64,000 nt of DNA from Rhynchospora pubera (GCA_028095005.1 CM051463.1:63464251-63528250), one strand, 5' to 3'; positions 42,397 to 56,184 are shown, counted from the stretch's first letter. Program-made: numbers and translations. The notes: generated by a model from the letters alone, not told the origin.

Positions 42397-44236
42397 AAAT
42401 AGAGAAAAGATACAGTATGAAATTAGTAAAATTTAATGCCAAAGCTATACAGAAACAAATTCAATGTAGTAGTAGACCAAAAAATAACAAATAATTAATG
42501 CTAAAGATGTACTGAAACATATTAATTGTAAGAGTTTACTGAAAAACATTAACGCAAATGATTTACTTGCAACAAATGCAAAAAGAATCACTTTCAAACA
42601 AATTCAATCTCCACCAGCTATAAAACTCTCGGCGTAGGCAAGAACTTACACTCCACTGAGTTCAAAAGGAGTGTGCTTAGGTGAAGATTTTAGTGGTCTT
42701 GAAGCCATTTATATTCATCATCTAACAAGAGCTAAAGGCTCAAAACAAAGAGGTTTCCCCAATTCTCTCGAGTAATCTTAAAACTTTTACGTCATTTAGA
42801 TTGTTTTGGTAACAGCTAGCAAGGTGTTTGTTAATTTGTCGATAAGACTATAAGATTTTACTATCATTTTCCTTGTTAGAATTATTTTTACCCCAATGTG
42901 CCCAAAAAGGTTAAAGTGTTTCATTATGAAATGTAGCTTTGCTTGTTCAAATTTTATCTGTACAAAAATTGTCGAATTTTTTTTTTTGTTCCGCTAACAT
43001 CGTTTGCGAACATCAAAGTGTTTCTGTATCTTATCTTATCTTATCTGGTAATCAAACGGGGAATATATAAATTAGTATGTCTTATATTTGCAAACTTTAT
43101 CCAAAAAAAATAGATCAATATTTTGATAATGCACAAACCCAATTGTATTGCTAAAATAACCTCGAGAGAATTTTTATTGAACAAGCAAACATTATATCTT
43201 GATTTTAAGCTTCTCTGATAATTCAACTGCAATACATTTGAATTAAAGTCCCCTGACTTGATGATGTTCAATTTCCATGCGTATATTTCCCAGTTTTTTG
43301 AGTTAACATTCTCAATTATGACTTACCATAGTTCATTCGTGATGCCAATTTTGCTCGTCTTTACGGATATGATTTACAAGTTATGTGACCCCTCGTTATT
43401 TTACAGGATTAACGAAAGATGACAGATGAGCTGTGGTTGGGAGAAGATAAGTGAGATTATTTCAGTTTTTTTTTTAATTATTTTTGCAGTTATCGGAGCT
43501 TGTAGTTGGATTTGTTGTGAATGCTGTATTGAACTTGTGATTTTGTTTGTTATGAAAAATATTCCGGTATCGACACACTATTTATTTATTTTTTATTATT
43601 CCTGTACTCGGGATTTTTTTACTTTAGTTATAAAGCAGACCTATCATTTTCAAGTACTAATTGTTTCTTTTTAAAAAAAAAAAAATAAACAACTCGAGTC
43701 AATTCTTGGGTTTTTGTTTTCAGTAACTGAGATTCTTAAAAAAATATAAATACATAAATAAACAAGACAAATTTTAATTATAATCATAATAATAATTTTT
43801 TATGTTGTTTTTTTTATTGTTATTATTAAGGTGGACCATAAACTTACAGCATATTTCCTTGGAGAAAACCAAAACCCAGTAAGGATTAAAAAATTTGGTA
43901 TCCAGTGAGTATTCAGCTAATAGACCAATCTCAAGGCCTCTTCACAAAACAACTAGCGACACAAAGCTGCCTATCCGAATAGCAATATGGAAATAATTTT
44001 AACGGGTCTCTTGAGCAACAGCATCAGAATATCAGATAGTCTTATATACAAACGCGATCATCATATTTACAAGATGGCCGTCAAGTACTACTAAGAGCAA
44101 CACGAGAGAAAAGTTTGCTGTATCCATATTTTCTTATTATATTATTTTATATTATATAGTTTATATCAGAATATGTACAATTGACAATTCTCTCCCTTCA
44201 TTTCAACAGCCATACGAAGCTTGACACATGGCAGGA
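42397..44236. other. Intergenic region upstream of the ATG11 3' end
   Basis: No intact gene. A (TTATC)n run lies at about 43027-43047; 42985-43095 resembles 33325-33420. The 82-codon frame at 43426-43674 is Ile/Phe/Cys-rich and follows a possible acceptor (TTTTACAG) but has no family resemblance. Confidence 0.45.
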
Positions 44237-47200
44237 TCAGGAAGCACTTGAACGAATGGTGTCTGGAAGCAAAGCTACTGTCACCACAAAATATTCAGAA
44301 CCAACTGGGAGATTATATGGGTTCGACCCAAACCGCGACCCAGATACTGACCGGGATCCAGACATATCAGACTGCACCATGCACCTCTCTATGTGCACTA
44401 TTTGACCAATTATGTAGGCAGGTTGGGTTGACATCTGTTCAGTGAAGAGAGCAACTGACTCGTCAGAGAGGTAGTAATTCGAGTAGGTACGGTTTACCGC
44501 CTCATATTTACCATTAGGGTTACGCACAAAGGCTGCCAGCTCATGGACTTCAAATCGACCAAAAGATATCTTTTCCTTGCTTGCCTGGTGTATTCGAAAA
44601 AAAAAACAAAGAAAGAAAGATAATTGGGTGCATCTTTATCTTGTAAAGAGATAAAGAACAAAAGACAGTCTTTTGTTCGTAAAACAATTAGCTAGTTGTA
44701 ATATGATTAAACTTCACAGATATTTTGGCAAATGTCAGACTATATTAATATCAGAAGTAGGCAAGGTTAGCATTGCATAGTTTGTACAAGATCAATGATA
44801 ATGGCGCCTACCTGCTTCTCAAGCTGAAGTTTAGTATAGAGACTGCGAGCCATCTCCCGCTTTTCTTCTAATTCTCTCACAAGCTGGCTGTGTGTAGCTT
44901 CCGTCCGAGAGCATCGTTCTTGCAATTCAGCGCTCTGACGTGATATGAATCCGACTTTATCCGAAAGCACCTTAATGCACTTCTGGAACTCGTCTCCTTC
45001 ATCCTTCTTAGAACTGCATCAATTGAAGGGCACAAAAAGTTATTAAAATAGTGAGAAATCTTATAGAGTTCTGTGCCAAGATTAGTGTTATGTAATATCT
45101 TGGCAGTCAGTTTTGCTCAGATGCATCTTTTATTTCTCTGTACTCTTTGACTCCCTAAAACATTCCCAATGCCTTATACTCTGCCTCTCTAAGTGCTCTC
45201 TTCGCCATGCTAACTGGAAGTGGATTGGAAGAAAATAATCCCAAAACAAAAAAGACAGATTCAGCAAGAAGAGAGATGCACTCAGCAGGGAGATAGGTAA
45301 TGTCTTGCCACCTTTGCCACGCACAACTAACACCTCATTTTTTGAACTCCTTCACTCCACTCATGTTTGACTAAATTTTTCAGTGGAAAGAATTTATAAT
45401 ATGCTAACTTGACAATGCTATCTCAAAACTTTAATTCAAATTTTCATCATATTTTATGTGAATGATGTAAAGTTATAAACACAATATAGGCAACATTTGT
45501 CATATCGGATTTCAAAATTAAAAATCACTATTAATTATTGTCAAGAGTCAAGTTAGCATATTGCCAAGGGATCCCTGTCCAAGTTTGAATATGCATCATT
45601 CAATTTGCTGCAAGTATGATGGAAGTAGCGTACAACAAATACTAAATATGGCTTGGCTGAAAGACAAAAAGTTACGAGGTACAAATACTAATGTAAAAAA
45701 AATAACAAAATTAAAAAATGAATGATCAGCTCAGAAAGAGCCAGAATGCACTTCAGAACAAAATTGTAAAGTGGAAATAATGAGTATGCGGTAGCCATTA
45801 CCAGCCAGAAGAAATTTCTTTTTGACAATATCAATGATTGAACAAGGACTTTCCCACACTGCAAAAGGGATAATTAGTCTAAGAAACCCCCTTCCAACCC
45901 AGACATCAAAACTAAAAAAAGTTGTTCCATACCTGGCCAAAGAAAGAGATAAGGATCGAAGGGAATCAGCGAGGCCAGGCACACCAGGTGCAGTGATGCA
46001 ACCACGCAATCTCTCAAAGAGACTGTGTATCTTCAGAGCATTAGACCGCAGTGCCTCGTACTCAGCAGCTCTTCTCTCCGCAGCACATTTGTGGGTGCGG
46101 GCCTCCTCTCTTGCCTCATGCAGGCAGTTCTCCAGGTGAGCACAGTTTATCTGGAAATGACAAGTCATTGGTTCAAAACATATTGACTGTTGATACTCTA
46201 CTAGCTAACCAGAAACTGGAAAGTGCCTGTCTGACATTTTTTTGTTCTTTGCTTTATTCAGAAGATACAATTCAGTGTCTGCTCCTTCATCCCAAAATTA
46301 TGGTGTTCTGTTTAATGGTTTAATATGGACAGACTTGAGCGTATGGCAATGGCCAGGAAAGTGGCTGTATTTGTAAAATCCCCACAGCATCTCATATAAA
46401 GAGTGTAATTTTCCATGCTTTAAGCAGCAGAGTTAAATGCTGGACTGCTTTCTTTGTATTTGTCTTAGGGATGTGTCAGATAGATACCAAGGAAAAGTGG
46501 ACGACCAAACTAGCCAAAGACAAAACAATGTTGTGTGGTTCATTTCACATAAATTACCATTTTACAATATAAGAAACCATTTCAATTGATAGTATTCTAA
46601 TTTAAGCTGGTTTGCAACTTCAATGGATCAAAAATAAAAGGAGAAGATCCTGTTGTTGCATGGTAAGATCATCATTCAGTTCATACAATGGATAATAAAG
46701 GCAGTTTACGCAAAAGACAAGCATGCCTCCATACCTGAGATTCATTGAGTAAATTGCGGCTGTGTTCAAGCTCTCCCCTAAGAGACTCGACCTCCTCTGA
46801 AAGAACCCTAATTTTCTCCTCAGTCTCTACCAGAAGGTTTGTCTTTTCCTCTATATCTCTCCTTAGCTCCATCACAGCCGCTTCCTCTCGTACCTGCTCC
46901 TGACCTGTACCTGCTTCCCCTACAACTGCTGCATCATCTCTCAGCTCCAACCTTTCTTCCTTCTGGGCATCCCCGATCTGGTTCATTGAAGCATCCATTG
47001 AATTTCGTGTTGAATCCACTGATGGGTTGTTGTTGGTGCCAGAGCCTGAAAAAAGATCTATCATGTTTTCATCTCCTCCCTCCAATATATTTTTGCTGGG
47101 CTGTCTTGCTGGAACTATTAATTTCTCCATGAATGTTGATGTGGCAGAAGAAGATTCATCCATCTGTTCGAGGACTTTAAAACCAGTGTCTCTCTGACCC

Positions 47201-49577
47201 TGCACATAACGTTCTGATAGCCTCTGCTCAAGCTCTCTTATCCTTTTTTCATATGAGATGCATTGCTCCTGCTTCGAGTTAAGCATAGATTGCAGATGGT
47301 TAGCATATCCGTCCTTTAAAACAAGTGCTTCCTCGGTTTTCTCCTTCATCTCATTGAGCATTTTCTCAAATTGGTCCCCATTTTCTAGAGTTTCTGAAAA
47401 ACCCACATCAGCATTCAATCGGCATATTTCTGCTATAGCTGAGGCAAGATCTGCCTTTAATTTTGCATTCTCGACCTCCACCCTACTTGTGCCCTCAATA
47501 GTCACAGAATCAGAACCAATTATCTCTGACAGCTCTTCAGTTTTGGTGATATTGCTCGAAGTTCCAAGATCTGAACCAACAAGAGATAATGGGGCAAGAC
47601 GCTCCACGTCTGTTAAGTCAATCTTCAACAAGTCCCCATCAAAGGGAGAAATGTTAATATTACATTGGCTAGGTGTGTCAAACAATCCCATCTGTGCCAT
47701 CATGTCATGTGGTACATACCGGCCCCAGGACCTCAAAAACCCCTCCCGCTTATTTATCTCAGTCTCTCTCTCAGCAGCTATTCTCTCTGCTAGCTGTCCA
47801 GCCAAACCCATATAGAGCTTGAAATTCGACCGTCGCCGTACCACCTCAGCCAGAGATGCCCGGTAAGCATGCCCAATACCACTCACTAATTTCAAATTTT
47901 CAAAATCTCTGTCCTGATGCCCCATCACCTCTTGGAAAGCATGTAGCTCATTCATGGTGTCTTTAATAGAGAATTGTGCCAATTTGACCCTCTGCATGCT
48001 CACATGTACTAAGTGGTTCGTCCTGTTTTTGTTGGCTTTGCATTTTTCAAGGAGGGAAGAAACTGCCTCATCAAAGGAGTACATGTTGGGTAGGTGGGTT
48101 TTCTCATGCTCCTCATATATACGACCGACTGCTGAGACTGCGTCGTGGGGCCGCAGCGATGCTGACAGGTTGGGGCTAGAGCAATCATCTACTCGCTTCT
48201 TGGCCGTGTCCACATCTTTGCTGAAAGAAAAGAGAGTAAATTGATCAGTTTGCATGGATGAGAAACTACAGGAAAAGATTATAACGTTCTCATATGATTA
48301 TGTGACAACCCTGCAATCTTATATTCATTCATTATCGGTGCATAAATCCAACTGACAAACAGATCAATTCATGCTACTATATTTCTTTTTCTGGGTGACA
48401 CCTTTCAAGTTCTTGAATACAAAACACATACACATGCAAAAAAAAAAAAAAAAAAAGAAACAGCGAGAGGAAGAGGGACAGGAGGGACAGTCCATTACTG
48501 GTGGTAGAAAGCAACAAAGAAGAACAGACAGAGTCACATCCAGCCTCTGGTGCTCTTCTGCTCATTGAATAACCAAATTGCCTGAGACTTAAAGGTGGAA
48601 TACAGAAACTACCTGAGAACTTGCATGATGCTCCTCTGCTCATTGACCAGCCTCTGGTGCTCTTTCACAGATATGTCCAAATCTTTAGCTGAATTTGCAC
48701 TCATGGCCTCAAACAAGTTCTCAACTTTTCTCTTCAATTCTCCAAAATTCAACTTCAGCTGCAAGACCTTTGCCTCAAATTGTCGATGTGAGACTGCACA
48801 AGCCTCGGCCCACTTCTGTAACTCAATTTCCTTGACTAAATCAACCAAACACCTCCTACCATCCCTTTGTAAATTTGCAGGCAGCTTGACTCTTCTTAAC
48901 CTTTCCAAATCCCTCTCGAAATTAGCTAATAACTCAGTATGAGCCTTGTGCTGCCTTGAGAAGCCCTTCATGAACTCATTATACCGAAAATGGAGCTTCC
49001 TGAAAGTGAATTCCAGAGTTCCACGAGCAGTCTCCAATGCACGCTCCTGTACCTGTGTCTCCCTGACAAGCCTCTTGCACACCTCAAACTTAACCTTGGT
49101 ACAACCATAAATCGAGTTAGCCACCTGAAAATGGTATCTGAACTTGTGCTCGTAGGATACCAGAGCCTTCAGAGCTGGGTCACTAGAACCGGTTTCCAGA
49201 GGAGGTGTCACAGTGGGAGGCGGCAACACAGGGTTAATAGGTATATCAATTATTTCGGGACCTGGTAACGGCGAGTCAGCATGGAGGCGGGACTTGTTGT
49301 ACAAGAATACCTCGCTGCCATCTCGGGGTAATTTATAGGTAGAGAGAGGTTGTCCTAGGTCTAAAGAATTGTGACCGTGCAGGAAGAGCTCGTCTGTGAG
49401 AGAGATGCCAGTAAGGCTTTGGATGGACAGCCCGATCGCCTCAACTGTGGTCGACCCATCACACTCAAACTCAAAGCTGTGGCCATTCTCTGCCACATGG
49501 ACCAGTAGTTTCCTGCCAAGTGACGCACCCGGATCGGCTGGGTCTTCGCCAGATGTCAGAGTGGACCCAGTACTCAT
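44237..49577 (-). CDS. ATG11: Autophagy-related protein 11
   Basis: Five exons on the minus strand: 49577-48613, 48220-46735, 46150-45933, 45013-44812, 44584-44237, giving 1,072 aa. Residues ~20-95 form a ubiquitin-like N-terminus (KLLVHVAENGHSFEFECDGS, DELFLHGHNSLDLGQPLSTY). Exons 1-2 hold the ATG17-like helical region (VANSIYGCTKVKFEVCKRLV, FRYNEFMKGFSRQHK), and long coiled coils run through exons 2-4. The conserved ATG11 C-terminal domain is in exons 4-5 (RFEVHELAAFVRNPNGKYEA, YYLSDES, YIIGQIVHIER, NPYNLPVGSEYFVVTVALLP). In plants ATG11 links the ATG1-ATG13 kinase complex to the growing phagophore in selective autophagy. The length is a little below Arabidopsis (~1,150 aa). A ~20-base A run lies in intron 1. 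Confidence 0.95.
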
Positions 49578-51172
49578 CTCTCTTTATTACTCTTAACAAC
49601 TCCAATAGGGAATTGCTTTCGCTTTCTGATCAATAATTTGAGAGAGATGCGAACTTTCTGACTTAGCACTGTCACAAACAGACAGAGATTTTTATTAAAA
49701 TTGAAAACTCATTGGCATTATAAGACCTTCCTTCCCCCCTCAAGCGAAATTGAACTAGCCCAGGAGGGGTTAGCGATTAGAAAGCACTTGATTTCTTCTA
49801 AAATCAGACGCAACCAGGAATTCAAAATGCCCAATTTGAGAAATTATTTAAAATCTTCACTCAATCGCCTAAATAATTTCACATCTGAATCTCGGAGCAA
49901 CTAACCAGAGAGCTCTGTACCTTCTTATTATTTTTCTTAAATTGGGATTTATTCGCTCTTCCTTTCTTCTTTTTCTAGTTCTCTTTTTTTTTTAACCCTT
50001 CCGACCGAAATTAACACGCCTGAAATAGCTTAAGCCACTGATAATAGGTTTTACCAATTTACCTCGCAAAGGAAATTGCCTCTATTAAAGGAAGTGTTGC
50101 ATTATCGCCTATAATAAGCGCGCTAAATCCAACATTTAGAGGAAGAAAATACCATTCACCAAACAACCCACAATCACAAATTGGGAGGAGAGGAACTCTT
50201 CTGATAAAGCCAAATTTCTGCTTAAAAGGTCAGAAATAGACCAAGAGCTTGCTTAATTTGAGAGAATCGAAGGCAACAAAGAGATAGAAAAAGGAACTAT
50301 TAGAATCTAAATTTGTCAAGAGAAGTCTAGATTTCGTACTTGAGAGAAAACCTAGGAGAGAGATCAGAAGTAGAACTCTGGTCAAGTAACGACTCAAGCT
50401 TGGGAGGCAAGAAAGAAAACACCTATCTGAAACGAGAAGAGAAGAGAGCAATAGATAGAAACAGAAAAAGGATTAGATTGGGAGAGGAGAGGAGAGGGAT
50501 AACGAAAAGGAAAAAGGGAAAAGAAAAGGAAAGGAAGATTGAGTCCGAAAAGAAAGCTAAAGCAGTAAAGAAAGGAAATATCATAAGAAATTACTAGAAT
50601 TTGACGTGGGTTTATGATTGTTTGACTGACATAATTAGACGTGTTCTTCAAAGTACCGACTGCCAAGGGATACTGGCTTAATGGCGTAATGACATGGCTA
50701 AAAGTTTTTTGGTCGTGAGAAACTCGATTTGTCGAATCGTGACAATTAGTTATATCTAACGTAATTATGTTAATTTTTAACGTGAAATAATCATAATATT
50801 CTACGCATAAATATTTATTCTTATACAATTTCTACACAATTTTGAGTTATTATAATTTCTCATTTTAAATAATCTTGTATTTCATATAGTAAGAGTGATA
50901 TCAATTTTAGTTTTTTATGAGACTATTTAAAAAAGTAACAAGATGTGCGATATGAAAAAATAAAAGAAGAAAAAATATTATATATATCGTGAATATGTGA
51001 TACCCATGTTACTATTAACAAACTAAATAAATCATATATTATAAAAATTTCCATGTATTTTTAATAAATCAGCTGTTATGGAGCTAATTGTCATTGTCAT
51101 GATTAGAAAGTCCGGGAGGGTGTTTTTCCGACAAAAGTTGTTTAATTTTGTGACAATCTGAAGTTTAGAAAT
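49578..51172. other. ATG11 upstream region
   Basis: Contains the 5' leader and probably a leader intron of ATG11. A strong purine tract on the plus strand (about 50420-50570, GAGAGG/AAAGGAAA) is CT-rich on the ATG11 strand, a common feature near plant transcription starts. No other gene seen. Confidence 0.4.
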
Positions 51173-51738
51173 TAGGCCGAGAAGCGACAACTCAAATTCG
51201 GTTTAGTTATAACTCAAGTTTGCTCGAGCGGAGTTAGAAATGCTTTAAAAAAAAATTTAGGTACCACAAACTCAACTCAGTTTTCAACTCGAGTTGGTTC
51301 GCGAGTGACGAGCTGGCTTGAAATAAGCACATGTACTTCAAATTTTTTTTCTTTGATACATATATTATTTCAATATTAAAACTAATACAATATAAACAAT
51401 AAATTGTTGACATTTTTATTTATTCTATAAATCTGAAATAAAATATATCCTGAAACTCAATATTTTATATTTTATAATTATCTAAAGTAAAAATATATAA
51501 TAAGATAATTCTTATAATTACTTTATGAGTTTTGAATTCTCATAAATCATGTTGATAATGCTATTTAAAATTAAAATTTATCATGTCACGAGTCGACTTA
51601 GAGTCAATGAGCCGAGTTGAGTCTAACTCAAACTTGACTTGTTAGTTAACCAAGCTAGTTCAACTCGATTTACAACCGAGTTTTTTACGAGTTGAGTTCG
51701 AGTAAACTCAGGAGTTACGAGGTTTTTTTCCATCCCTA
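51173..51738. mobile_element. Old non-autonomous hAT-like element (566 bp)
   Basis: Left end TAGGCCGAGAAGCG, right end CCATCCCTA (reverse complement TAGGGATGG). The subterminal regions are filled with CGAGTT/AACTC motifs (GAGCCGAGTTGAGTC, CAACTCGAGTTGG), as in the better preserved relative at 62422-63201. Flanks TTAGAAAT and TTTGGAAT match at 6 of 8 bases. Confidence 0.5.
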
Positions 51739-51855
51739 TTTGGAATATCAAAAAAAAAAGGAAAAATGAAAGACAATCCAAAAGTTTTGACAGACTTTCA
51801 TGACGTTACCACGACTAAGTAATGATGAAATTTTAATTAAGGATTTCAATTAATT

Positions 51856-51968
51856 GAGCAATGCATCTCAAGTGAGAAGTCGCAGGTTTAAAATCCGATT
51901 GGAATTTTTTATAGATATTTAATTTAAAAATAAGTTGGGAGGCTTGACTCAATTTTTCTTAAAAAAAT
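51856..51968 (+). mobile_element. Truncated SINE with 13-bp target duplication
   Basis: Insert of 113 bp between perfect copies of ATTTCAATTAATT (51843-51855 and 51969-51981). It shares GCAATGCA, GGTTTAAAATCCG (B-box-like), ATATTTAATTT and AAATAAGTTGG with the SINE at 4527-4681 but lacks that copy's A-box end. Ends in an A tail. Confidence 0.65.
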
Positions 51969-52148
51969 ATTTCAATTAATTCCAAAATGAAGTTGCACTG
52001 TTGAAATAAAAAGCTTGAATTAATATTTAATAATTATATTCTCAGATAGAAATAAAATGTAATTTGGTAACATCCCAAAAATAATCACAAGATAAACCTT
52101 TAAACATAATCCACGCGACCACGCGGAATCTAGTTTTAGATAAGGAGC

Positions 52149-52328
52149 AATCCGCATTTGCTCCCGCACGGGACCGTCCAGCGCAGCCTACGAGCCGTCC
52201 GATCTGATCTGGACGGTTCGGGTCTATCGATCAGGTTACATGCACGGGACTCCCTTTGCCATTGAGATTAAATCACACGGCTGTGATTTATGCACCGGAC
52301 GGTCCCGCGCGGGACTAGATCTCAATTT
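52149..52328. mobile_element. GC-rich 180-bp MULE-type MITE, copy 2
   Basis: Bounded by perfect 10-bp duplications GATAAGGAGC (52139-52148 and 52329-52338). The ends are inverted repeats around CCCGCACGGGACCGTCC / GGACGGTCCCGCGCGGG. The centre contains GAGCCGTCCGATCTGATCTG, related to 22068-22247, which has the same length. Confidence 0.65.
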
Positions 52329-52338
52329 GATAAGGAGC

Positions 52339-53170
52339 GGTAACAAATGTCATGCCCAAATATTCTCTAGTTTTTTAATTACAAAGTCATAATCAGCTCT
52401 CATATTTTCGTACCCAATCAAAAGGTTCATTACGCAAGCAACCAGCCTTTTTGCAAATCAGCACTCCAGTGGTTTTTCTCCAGTATCGCTGTTTCGTTGG
52501 GTCCCACAAGGTATCAGTTTGGTTAACCTGGTTACCTGGCCGTCTGGCCCCATTAAGTCAACGAGTGTCTGACTTTCAACCCTACAAGTATACAATGTAT
52601 AAATAAGTAAATTATGCGATGAACAAAAAAATAACCCCACAATCTATACAATTTGCACATTGTTCGACACTGCTCTTTTACAAAGCGTGGGAAATGACGA
52701 ACTAATTAGTTTAACAGCTCTAAGCATTTAAAATAATTTATAATTTTTTAATTTAATATTTGAAATGTTGATTTTGTACTACACGCACATCATATTTATA
52801 AAAATATATGAAATTAACACAAATTTACTAAATCGGTTTATATCAAATGACACTGAATATACATAATTTTTTATTTTAATACAGGACCAATTTATAAAGC
52901 TATATCACCGTTTACGAACTTTTTGTTTTGAAAATCATGACTTAATTTTAAAAATTAATAAAAAATTTAAAATTGTACAGGTTAGATATCGTCATTGAAT
53001 TCTATGCTTTTTTATACACCATAAAGGCATGAACAACAACTCACATGTGCCGTTCCAATTCCAGAAATGACGGGTTCTGTCAGGGACCAGGACCACTACT
53101 AATTAAAGTACTAACCCGTGCAAAATTAAGGCAGACAAGACTCCAAGTCATTTCCAACCTCGGAGACTTA
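52339..53170. other. Short intergenic stretch
   Basis: No gene. A minus-strand frame at 52458-52640 has no supporting signal. Confidence 0.45.
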
Positions 53171-53929
53171 TCTCTATCTAGTGTTTACCAAACGGTCCGG
53201 TCCGGTCTGGTCCAAACCCCCACGGTCCACGGGTTATCACGGGCCACGGATTCACGGGTTCACGGGTCCAAACGGGACGGGTTAGCACGGGCCACCTTTC
53301 AAATGTCGACCCAAACCCTTGGTAGACCCGGACCTATGTGAACCGGACGGGTAAAGGCGGGTCAGGTCCGGTCCGGTCCAAGTGGGTTTTTTCCAGATTT
53401 TTTATTTTTCCTTTTTTCATTGTTTCAATATCAAAAATTTGTAAAATAAATTAATATAAATTCGCTAAAATATATTATATTTATAGTTCAAATAATTAAG
53501 TATAATTTTGTAGTCCATTTTAATTTTTTTTATTTAAAATTTAATTTGTAATTTTTAATATTTTTTCATTGTCGATGGTTTTCAAAATTGCATGACAAAA
53601 GATTATAAAATATAAGTTATAAAAATTAGTTAAAATATATTAAGTCTAATAAAATTAATAATAAAATAATTTGTAGTTTATTTAAAATTTAGTTTATTCT
53701 AAAAACTTGATTTGTAATTTTTTTAATAATTGAACAAATTCAAATATAATTATATCAAGTTACCCTCCTTCTTTTTCCGGGCTTGGGACCGGCTATGCTA
53801 AAAAATAGTAACATAGGCGGAGTTCTAACTTTTTTTTTTTGTTAGTAATATTTTTTAATAAATAAGTTGAAGTAATTTTAGAAGAAATTAAATTTAAAGA
53901 GTTTAGAAAATTATACCATCATTACCAAA

Positions 53930-56184
53930 CTAGTATTTCTTGCGCAAATACCATAGGTCGGTATCTTTCGGATCATATTCATCTTCCGACTCCACCTCAC
54001 TCCCACTAGCACTTGGTTGAGTTTCAGTACCGCTAGTTTCTCCCGGAACATAATGTTGCGTTCGATTTTCAGCTTCGATCCAATCCTTCATGCATACAAG
54101 TCTTTCGAAAACATTTGGGCCGAGCTTGCTCCGTCTATCAGTGAGAATTCTATTCGCTGAACTAAAACAAGATTCAGATGGGACGGTAGACACGGGGACT
54201 GCAAATATATCTCTCGCCATCATCGCTAGTGTTGGATAAGCACTTGAATGCCTCTTCCAATAGTCGAGAATGTCAATTGGTTCATCTTCCATGTTTGGCG
54301 GTAATAATGTGTAACTCGATAATTCGTTGGATATTCCATATCCAGTGATTAAGTCATCCTCGTCTCGTAACTCATCTAACAAACCGCGACGACTACTGTT
54401 TCAATTAAAAAAAATATATAAGTTAATCAGTAAAATTTCAAAAAAAAAAATATCTATGTTAAATAGTAAAATTTCAAAAAAAAAATGCATATAAGTTAAA
54501 AGTCTAACCCCGTGTTAGGCCTTGTTGTTGAACTTGGAGGCGGTTGAGCGGAATTTCTCCTTGCGTTGTATATGTTGAACATGGCTTGTACAATCGGTGC
54601 AAGAGTTTGGTCTTGATATTCTAATTCTAAAAATTGCAAAATAAAATATTATTACAATTTATGAGTAGTTTAAATAATGATGTTTAAATAATTCTAAAAA
54701 TTGTAATTTACCTCTAATGCTTGCATACACCTTGGAAATTTCATAAAGTTGTTGAAGGAGCTCGTGGGACGATGGAGTGTATGAGCTTGATAATCTCACG
54801 GTTGCTTCGAAGAAGGCTTGGAGGAAGTGTTTTACATGTTCGAGTTGTTGCCACTCGCCCGGAGAGAGCGATAGTTGAATGTTATCGCTATTGCTACTCA
54901 ACATGGTGTTTATTGCTTCCTTGTAAGGGAGGACTCGGTGGAACATTCTATAAGTTGAGTTCCAACGGGTGTCTACGTCCCATGGAACGGCTAACTTACT
55001 TAACCCTAATCGTTGGCATAATTGATGAAAATTTTGTTTCCTAACTTGGTTCGAGTAAATATGGGTCAAGGCATTCTTAAATTTGGTAATCAATTTGTCA
55101 ACACCATCGGTTTCAAGGCCGGCCTTTACGGTTAGGTTCAAAATATGACAAGCACATTTTTGGTGTAACATGGCACCATCCATAATTGGGTTTAGGGACC
55201 GGAGAAAATAATCTATTGACTTGGTGTTATTACTAGCATTGTCAAAAGATATCGAGAAAATCTTTTTTTTTCTAAATCCCTAACCAAGTTGTACTCTTTC
55301 AAAACATCCATAATATGATCGTAAATTACCTTACCGGTGTGCGGAGAATCTAAAACACGAAAACTTAAGACTCTTTTCTGTAAAATCCAATTGTCATCAA
55401 TATAATGTGCAGTAATACAACTATAACCAAGGCCATGTTTACCGGCAGTCCAAATATCAGATGTTATTGAGACCTTGTAAGTAGCTAAAGCAAATTGGGC
55501 CACTAATTCATTTTTCCGTTCAAGAAATTGTTTCTTGAGTTCTTTGGTGATTTTCCTATGGTGGAATCTCCTATAAAGTGGTTCGCCTACACCGCAAATT
55601 ACCAACCGTGCAAAAGCAAAGCAATTACCCATAGCTATAGGTTGTTCTTTGTGGGTAATGTAACGAGTAAATTCGCTAAGCATTTTTTCCGGGTCATACT
55701 TTCGGTGAGTTCTAGTACCGTCCGAGTTCAAAGTTGTTTGGAACAACCGAGTGTCTGGTTCATTTTGCGGTTCTTCATGGGCATTTTCATGTTTTTTGGC
55801 ATGTTTTTGGAAGGAGCTCATACCATTTTTTTTAACGTATAAAAAGTTACCTTTACAATTTTTTACTTTACACCTTGCGGACTTCAAACCTCCATTCTCG
55901 TCTAATGTTTTTTCGTAATATCGCCACCAAGGTGCGGTGTAATTCGGTTCGGTCCTTTTCCTCTTATCCGTTGCTTGAGTGTTCGCTTCCGATGCCGGTG
56001 GAATAGAAGAATTCGGAGTTGGAATAATTTCGGGACTCGAAATAATTTCAGGAACACTCGAACTTGCACCATGCGCTCCACTAGAATAATTAGGATTTTG
56101 TGGATAAGTAAGAGGTGGACCAAATATATCTTCACTTAATCGTTGGGCAAATTGATCATTAGGATTAGGATTAGGAGATGCCAT
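53930..56184 (-). pseudogene. hAT transposase, frameshifted and internally deleted
   Basis: Exon models: 56184-54712, 54626-54509 and 54395-53930, joined by in-phase GT-AG introns. Order of domains: a Pro/Asn/Ser-rich N-terminus, a BED-type zinc finger (RCKVKNCKGNF ... FQKHAKKHE), the RNase-H-like core (YKVSITSDIWTAGKHGLGYS, DTRWNSTYRM) and the C-terminal hAT dimerisation domain (LDYWKRHSSAYPTLAMMARD, VPVSTVPSESCFSSANRILT). A run of nine A's at about 55263-55271 shifts the frame in the core, at the point where the family reads SFDNASNN. The segment that normally joins the core to the dimerisation region seems to be missing between the first two exons. It is probably inactive, unless the A-run is a sequencing error. 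Confidence 0.85.

Noticed and set aside
43426..43674. 82-codon frame rich in Ile, Phe and Cys
   Set aside because: Preceded by a possible acceptor, but T-run-driven composition and no family resemblance; more likely chance.
44100..44240. Extension of ATG11 beyond the stop at 44237
   Set aside because: The ATG11 C-terminal domain is already complete, ending in PDTIRSSAS, and no splice site precedes the stop.
46839..48244. Plus-strand frames of 97, 185 and 96 codons over ATG11 exon 2
   Set aside because: They mirror the long ATG11 coding exon and have no motif of their own.
52458..52640. 60-codon minus-strand frame ending NSDTGEKPLEC
   Set aside because: TGEKP recalls zinc-finger linkers, but no Cys2His2 units flank it and there is no start or splice context.
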